A stretch of DNA of 64,000 nt, taken from NCBI GenBank assembly GCA_965237635.1, contig CBDEFX010000002.1:1240001-1304000 (forward strand), given 5' to 3'. Of this stretch, positions 59,311-64,000 are shown piece by piece. This DNA is from CBDEFX01 sp965237635. Lineage in GTDB: Bacteria > Chloroflexota > Dehalococcoidia > Lucifugimonadales > CAUZJF01. Each line of letters opens with the position of its first letter. The stretch's first letter is position 1. The notes under the pieces are model-generated. The model ran no database searches. It was not told where the DNA came from and saw only the letters and a list, made by a program, of their open reading frames with translations. A program made the translations under genes and the position numbers.

Positions 59311-60455
59311 AAGCTTGCCTGGAAGGAAACCGTCCCGGGAGGAGCGCCTAGCCATCCTTGACGAGTACCTCTCACTCGCCCGCCAGGTGCAAAAGGAGGA
59401 CGACCGCCTTGAAGGGGTGCTCGCCAGGCGAGGCGCAACTCTGGCTGGTGGTAGCACGGGCAGGGAAGCTCGTATGTCTCGAGACTACCTGGTCGAGTTG
59501 ACGAACTCCAAGGAAGACCTGAGAGCCAGGGCCGAGGAGGCCCTTGAGGCGGAGCTGGATGCGTTGCTCAGCGAGGCAGGACTGGACTCGCGCTGGGGAC
59601 TACTGTTTCCTCCCGTGGACGTGCGGTTCGACCAGCCGCCGACTATGCTGGTCACTTCGCGTAGGGACCGTCTCAGTCTGCTGGAGGCCGTGCTGTTGAC
59701 CCCTGATCTCGATGTGCTGGAGCGGGACCGCCTGGAAAAAGAGACACTGAATGACTATAACCTCTCAGCGTTAGTCGACAACCTGGCGGGCCTTTCGACG
59801 TATCCGTCCCTGGTTAACGACCTAGACACCCTACGAGGTGTTCTTCAGACCGCCGCTCACGAGTGGCTGCACTCCTATTTCATCTTCCAGTCTTTTGGCC
59901 AGAACCTTCGTCGGTCCGAGGAGATGTTCACGCTGAATGAGACCGTTTCGGACCTGGCGGGGCGTGAGCTCGGGGATATGACATTCGCTCGAATGGGGGG
60001 AGACCTCAGCGTGTCGGCAAGCCGATATCTGTCAGGGGAGGACAGATTCCCGGACTTCACCCGGGAGATGCGGGAGACCCGTCGCCGTGTCGGGGAGCTA
60101 TTAGACCAAGGAGAGATAGAGGAAGCTGAGCAGTATATGAAAGAGCGGTGGTGGTACCTGAGGTTGGGCGGCTTCCGCCTTCGCAAGCTGAACCAGGCCT
60201 ACCTGGCCTTCCGTAGCAGATATGCCGAGGGCGCCTCATCGGTCAGCCCTATCGGCGACCAGGTCGAGGAGCTGCGTGGCCTGCTCCCCGATATCGGGTC
60301 ATTCGTCAGGACGGTCTCAAAGGTGTCCAGCTACCAGGAGTTTCTGGACCTCCTGGAAAGGCTCAAGATGGGGGGGGGGTGGGACCCCCTCTGAGCCTTG
60401 GTCGAGGTCGGCTGCGGGGTAGTGCAAGTGTGTAAGACCTCGGGCAGACAGATGC

Positions 60456-61223
60456 TCAGGTCAGGCGGACTATGTCCTGCCGTGCAAAAACCGAGGCCAC
60501 CGTGTGGTTGATGGCGAGGTTGACGTAGAGCTCCGGAGGTACCCCGATGTCGGCCAGGTAGAGCTCGCCGATGTAGCCGAGAGCGGTGGACGCCTTCAGA
60601 CCCGTTTTGGGCAGGGCCAGCGTAAGGGTGGCCGTACCGCGGATCGCGGGCTCATGCACCTGGCCGGTCGTCACGTCGATTCCGCTGGGCACGTCGAGGG
60701 CGAGTACAGGGGCGCCGCGTGAATTGGCCTGGCGAATAAGCGCGGCGGCACCGCCTGTCGGGGCTCCGCGTAGAGAGTATCCTATAATCGCGTCCACTAT
60801 GAGATCCGTTTCAGGGAGGTTGTTACCCTCAAGCGTGTGGGTAATTGGGATGCCGATCTGCTGCAAGATATCCAGCTGACTTGCCGGGACTCCTTCGTAG
60901 CTGGAGGCAGGTGCGGTGGTCACTATTTCGACGCTTGCGCCCCAGCCGTGAAGTCGTCGGGCACAGACGAGACCTCCGCCTCCGTTGCCACCGGTGCCTG
61001 CCAAGACCACAACCCGCCTGCCCCGAGCGTCACCGTTCAAGAACCGGACTCGAGCCAGATGCGCCAGGTTTCGGCCCGCGTTCTCCATCATCTGCACGAG
61101 GGAGATCCCGTACTTCTCCACCATGGCGCGGTCCACGTCGCGCATCTGGTCCGCGGTAATGTAGGGGACGTCAACGCTACTAATGCGCGGAAATGGAGAG
61201 GTGGAGTCGGCGGGAGCATTCAT
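60456..61223 (-). CDS. nnrE: NAD(P)H-hydrate epimerase
   Basis: 255 residues, the YjeF N-terminal domain alone. ITADQMRDVDRAMVEKYGIS, QMMENAGRNLA, VLAGTGGNGGGGLVCARRL (dinucleotide loop) and the DAIIGYSLRG and LDVPSGIDVTTG motifs are typical. It epimerises damaged R-NAD(P)H hydrate for repair. The usual dehydratase partner domain (NnrD) is not fused. It follows zwf by 35 bp on the same strand, which fits an NADPH-related operon. Confidence 0.9.
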   Translation of the reverse strand: MNAPADSTSPFPRISSVDVPYITADQMRDVDRAMVEKYGISLVQMMENAGRNLAHLARVRFLNGDARGRRVVVLAGTGGNGGGGLVCARRLHGWGASVEIVTTAPASSYEGVPASQLDILQQIGIPITHTLEGNNLPETDLIVDAIIGYSLRGAPTGGAAALIRQANSRGAPVLALDVPSGIDVTTGQVHEPAIRGTATLTLALPKTGLKASTALGYIGELYLADIGVPPELYVNLAINHTVASVFARQDIVRLT

Positions 61224-61258
61224 GCGGCACGTGCGGGCTGAAGCGGCGTGAGCTGCAG

Positions 61259-62725
61259 CTAATGGGCGTCAAACGTCGGCAGCCATTGCCGTCCGTCTTG
61301 ACCAAGCAGCTCGTCGGCGACCGCAGGGCCCCAGGAACCGGGCGCATACGCGTGTACCGGAGGAGTCCCGGAGCCGTCCCCAGAATAGATGAAGGGATCG
61401 ACCACCCGCCAGGCCTCTTCGATGTGGTCGCTGCGAATGAACAGGGAGGCGTCACCTTCGAGCGCGTCTTGTAGCAGTCGCTCATATGCCTCGGGGATCT
61501 CCTGGTCCTTGAACGCGGACTCGTAGTGGAACTCCATATCCACCGACCGCATCGCCAACTCCTCGTCCGGCACCTTGGACTCGAATGTGAGATGCATTCC
61601 CTCGTCGGGTTGTAGGCGCATAGACAGCATGTTGGCCTTGAGGTCTTGACCGGGTTCCAATGAGAACATTACGTGAGGCGGACGCTGGAACTGGATGACG
61701 ATCTCCGACACCTTGCTCGCAAGCGCTTTTCCTGTGCGGAGGTAGAACGGGACCCCCCGCCAGCGCCAGTTGTCCACGTACAGGCGTAGGGCCGTATAAG
61801 TGGCCGTTGAGGACGCGGGGTCGACACCTTTTTCTGCGAGGTAGCCCGAGTATTGGCCTTGCGCGGAATGATGCTGCGCCTCCTCTGGAGTCCAGTGGCG
61901 GATGGCCTTGAGCACATCCACCTTCTTGTTCCTCATGGAGTCGGCGTCCATGGCACTCGGCGGCTCCATTGCAACCATGGTGAGCAGCTGCAACAGATGG
62001 TTCTGGACCATGTCGCGGATCACCCCGGACTTATCGTAGTAGCCCCCGCGGTCAGCGACCGTCTCTTTCTCCGAGACGGTAATCTGGATATTGTCCACGT
62101 AGTTGCGGTTCCAGAGAGGCTCGAAGATCGCGTTGGCGAACCGAAATACCAACAGGTTCTGTACCGTCTCCTTTCCCAGATAGTGGTCAATGCGGAAGAC
62201 CTGCCGCTCGTCGAAAACCTGATGGACAGTGTGGTTTAGGTCCAGAGCAGAGCTTAAGTCCGTCCCAAAGGGCTTCTCGATTACGACGCGACGCCAGCCG
62301 TTCTCCTCCTGCGCTATGCCGGACGCCCCCAGGTTCAATGTGGTGGCCGCGTATAGGTGCGGGGCGATTGAAAGATAGATCAGGACGTTCGCCGGTCGTG
62401 CGTCGCCATCGAGCTCTTTGAGTCTTTCGCCGAGCCGGCGGAAGTCGTCCGCGTCGCTTAGGTCACCAGGAACGTAGAAGATGGTCTTTGCAAAGGTATC
62501 CCAGTCGTCCCTGCGACCCGCCAGATTGCCGAACTCTTGGACGCCCTTCCACATAAGGTCGCGGAACTGGTCGTCCGAGTACTGGGTGCGCGAAAAGCCG
62601 ACTATACGCAACGCCGGCGGCAATCGGTCCTTGCAGCCCAACTCAAACAGCGCCGGCAAGAGCTTCCTGCGGGTCAGGTCCCCGCTCGCCCCGACTATAA
62701 CAACGGTTGTACTTCCGTCGGTCAT
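61259..62725 (-). CDS. zwf: Glucose-6-phosphate dehydrogenase
   Basis: 488 residues from the ATG at 62725; an upstream in-frame extension (to 62878) lacks family similarity and crosses a family B repeat. Nucleotide motif VIVGASGDLTRRKLLPALF, substrate motif RIDHYLGKETVQNLLVFRFA, and the C-terminal RSDHIEEAWRVVDP region. Catalyses the first step of the oxidative pentose phosphate pathway, giving NADPH. Same strand as nnrE. Confidence 0.95.
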   Translation of the reverse strand: MTDGSTTVVIVGASGDLTRRKLLPALFELGCKDRLPPALRIVGFSRTQYSDDQFRDLMWKGVQEFGNLAGRRDDWDTFAKTIFYVPGDLSDADDFRRLGERLKELDGDARPANVLIYLSIAPHLYAATTLNLGASGIAQEENGWRRVVIEKPFGTDLSSALDLNHTVHQVFDERQVFRIDHYLGKETVQNLLVFRFANAIFEPLWNRNYVDNIQITVSEKETVADRGGYYDKSGVIRDMVQNHLLQLLTMVAMEPPSAMDADSMRNKKVDVLKAIRHWTPEEAQHHSAQGQYSGYLAEKGVDPASSTATYTALRLYVDNWRWRGVPFYLRTGKALASKVSEIVIQFQRPPHVMFSLEPGQDLKANMLSMRLQPDEGMHLTFESKVPDEELAMRSVDMEFHYESAFKDQEIPEAYERLLQDALEGDASLFIRSDHIEEAWRVVDPFIYSGDGSGTPPVHAYAPGSWGPAVADELLGQDGRQWLPTFDAH

Positions 62726-62852
62726 CCGAACCCTTACCGACCAGGCTCCTTCGACGTGCCCGATAATAGCATGGTACAGTTCCTGCTGTCGTCTATCCCT
62801 TGCAACGCTGCTAGGTGTACCGAGTCCGATACCGAAGCCCGCTGAGGTGGCG

Positions 62853-62893
62853 CCCCTCGATACGTCCCGATGCCGCATCGGGACTACTCGGGG
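62853..62893. repeat. Family B palindrome (copy 6)
   Basis: CCCCTCGATACGTCCCGATG, CCG, CATCGGGACTACTCGGGG followed by TGAACGG. Almost the same as copy 1. Confidence 0.82.
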
Positions 62894-62979
62894 TGAACGG
62901 AGTCAAAGCGTGCTGCGGGGCCGACAACCCGGTGTGCGAGACCCGCCACTTCTAGCCGGATGCGAACGGGTCGTCTTCC

Positions 62980-63009
62980 TTGACAAGGCCAATTTGCTGT
63001 TGCTACCAT
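62980..63009 (+). promoter_or_regulatory. Candidate promoter of thrC
   Basis: TTGACA (62980-62985), 18-nt spacer, TACCAT (63004-63009), about 80 nt before the TTG start. The -35 is perfect; the -10 is weak. Confidence 0.45.
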
Positions 63010-63090
63010 TCCTATGCGAACCATCGTTCTTAACCTGGTAGCTCCACTACGGACCCAAGCCTCCCGTCTTCTTTATGGAGGGCCCCTTAA

Positions 63091-64000
63091 TTGTCCCATG
63101 TGAAGAGCTTGCGTTGTCGAGAGTGTGACAACGAGTATCCCATAGAGCCGTTGAACGTTTGCGAATTCTGCTTCGGGCCCCTGGAGGTCAGCTACGACTA
63201 CGAATCAATATCCAGGAGCGTCAGCAGGAAGAGCATCGAAGATGGCCCGCTCACTATGTGGCGGTACCACGACTTCTTGCCAGTAGAGGCAGAGGATGCC
63301 GTGGACCTGGGGACCGGATTCACGCCATTGCTCAGAGCGAGGAACCTGGGCCGGTTGCTTGGTCTTGACCAGCTCTACATCAAGAACGATAGTGTGAATC
63401 CGACCTTCTCGTTCAAAGACCGGCCAGTCTCGGTCACCACCACCAAGGCGCTGGAGTTCGAGTTCGACGTGCTCGCATGCCCGTCGACAGGCAACTTGAT
63501 GGGGGCGGTGGCCGCGCACGGTGCCAAGGCGGGTATGAAGACGATGATCTTTTTCCCTGCAGACCTCGAGAAGGGAAAGATCATTGGGGCCGCGATATAC
63601 GGCCCGACGCTCATAGCGGTCGATGGGACGTACGACCAGGTCAATCGCCTCTGCAGCGAGCTAGCAGACAACAATCGCTGGGCCTTCGTGAACATCAACA
63701 TGAGGCCTTTCTACGCCGAGGGCAGCAAGACACTCGGCTACGAGGTGGCCGAACAGCTCGGGTGGCGAGCTCCGGCCCACTGCGTTGTACCAGCGGCATC
63801 GGGCGAGCTTCACACTAAGATATGGAAGGGGCTCGAGGAGCTGCAGGACGTTGGGCTCATCGACAAGGCCAAGACCAAAATGCACCTGGCTCAGGCCGAG
63901 GGCTGCTCGCCAATTGTAGAGGCCTTCGACCTCGGTACCACTCAGGTGAAGCCTGTCAAGCCAGATACCATAGCCAAGTCGCTCGCTATCGGCAACCCGG
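63091..64000 (+). CDS. thrC: Threonine synthase (N-terminal part, cut by window edge)
   Basis: About 303 residues are visible; the gene runs off the right edge. TTG start after ATGGAGGG (spacing 8); a GTG at 63100 is the alternative. N-terminal zinc ribbon CRECDNEYPIEPLNVCEFC, then TGFTPLLRARNLG, PLP lysine in PTFSFKDRPVSV, the CPSTGNLMGAVAAH loop, and the PFYAEGSKTLGYEVAEQLGW motif. Converts O-phosphohomoserine to threonine. This is the zinc-ribbon type common in Chloroflexota and archaea. Confidence 0.94.
   Translation, partial: MSHVKSLRCRECDNEYPIEPLNVCEFCFGPLEVSYDYESISRSVSRKSIEDGPLTMWRYHDFLPVEAEDAVDLGTGFTPLLRARNLGRLLGLDQLYIKNDSVNPTFSFKDRPVSVTTTKALEFEFDVLACPSTGNLMGAVAAHGAKAGMKTMIFFPADLEKGKIIGAAIYGPTLIAVDGTYDQVNRLCSELADNNRWAFVNINMRPFYAEGSKTLGYEVAEQLGWRAPAHCVVPAASGELHTKIWKGLEELQDVGLIDKAKTKMHLAQAEGCSPIVEAFDLGTTQVKPVKPDTIAKSLAIGNP

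Larger units (their letters stand above)
57128..60394 (+). pseudogene. Membrane HEXXH (metallopeptidase-like) protein, interrupted by IS1182
   Basis: Two pieces: 57128-57328 (67 codons) and 59318-60394. Removing the element at the AAGCTTG duplication gives ...NLLRESL-PGRKPSREERLA in frame, 425 residues. One membrane segment near the N-terminus (LLGLVVAAVLLVPADRF, about 15-31). Then coiled regions and a zinc-protease-like TAAHEWLHSYF (H248, E249, H252 of the restored protein), with LNETVSDLAGRELG about 25 residues later as the possible third ligand. No known family recognised. GTG start after GAGAGG. The 5' piece now ends after 70 codons; the 3' piece could start at a TTG inside the duplication. 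Confidence 0.88.
62726..63090. other. Divergent intergenic region between zwf and thrC
   Basis: No gene seen. Holds a family B palindrome at 62853-62893 and the thrC promoter candidate at 62980-63009. Confidence 0.5.

Noticed and set aside
62726..62878. N-terminal extension of glucose-6-phosphate dehydrogenase
   Set aside because: It is translated from a dispersed palindrome and spacer; the family begins just before VVIVGASGDL.

Overview
The window is a high-GC bacterial chromosome segment. It most resembles a Chloroflexota genome of the SAR202/Dehalococcoidia kind; this is inferred from the gene set (ispD-ispF-cysS block, HemQ-type coproheme decarboxylase, sufBCDU-rrf2-Rieske-sufS cluster, DUF1802, a GHL10-like protein) and from the many short dispersed palindromes, not from a marker-gene search.

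Layout. 1-5.1 kb: cysS (cut by the window edge), ispF and ispD as an overlapping operon, then an alpha/beta hydrolase, an EVE-domain protein with a repetitive acidic tail and an aldo/keto reductase. 5.5-10.6 kb: an IS481 element, a DUF1802 gene, a sulfotransferase and a dead IS1380 copy. 10.7-14.6 kb: Yip1-like membrane protein, TatD nuclease, flippase-like membrane protein, repeats and a lipoprotein. 14.8-20.1 kb: a Ser/Thr protein kinase cut in two by an IS256-family element, facing a small tyrosine-rich peptide gene that also appears to be cut by a second IS256-type element. 20.4-29.3 kb: CAP-domain protein, methyltransferase and a complete SUF Fe-S assembly operon (sufB, sufC, sufD, sufU, rrf2, Rieske, sufS, second sufU). 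29.4-34.3 kb: an IS scar in which a nucleoside hydrolase fragment, a truncated IS256, an IS1380 copy and a winged-helix regulator fragment are fused, followed by a lipocalin-like gene and another IS1380. 34.4-50 kb: catabolic and redox genes (GHL10-like protein, FAD oxidoreductase, cupin, threonine dehydratase-like, tRNA-Ala, TPP enzyme, HemQ, MBL hydrolase, acylphosphatase, CcdA, siroheme nitrite/sulfite reductase, methyltransferase) with two broken genes (Kelch lipoprotein, Ste24 protease). 50.4-53.6 kb: IS66 beside an IS1380. 53.7-64 kb: methyltransferase, a sensor kinase with two response regulators, a membrane HEXXH protein split by IS1182, zwf, nnrE and the start of thrC.

The dominant theme is recent insertion-sequence activity. 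By my boundaries ten IS copies or remnants occupy roughly 14.6 kb, a bit under a quarter of the window. Two insertions can be removed in silico at exact target duplications to restore open frames (a 739-residue kinase and a 425-residue membrane metallopeptidase-like protein). Two more genes carry single-base lesions. This looks like early genome decay with IS proliferation, as in recently host-restricted or bottlenecked lineages; that reading is inference.

The most interesting candidate for something undescribed is the small peptide gene at about 18.43-20.10 kb (minus strand): promoter, Shine-Dalgarno, a leader resembling nitrile-hydratase-type RiPP leaders, and a C-terminus in which about half the residues are tyrosine. 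No RiPP maturase is visible in the window.
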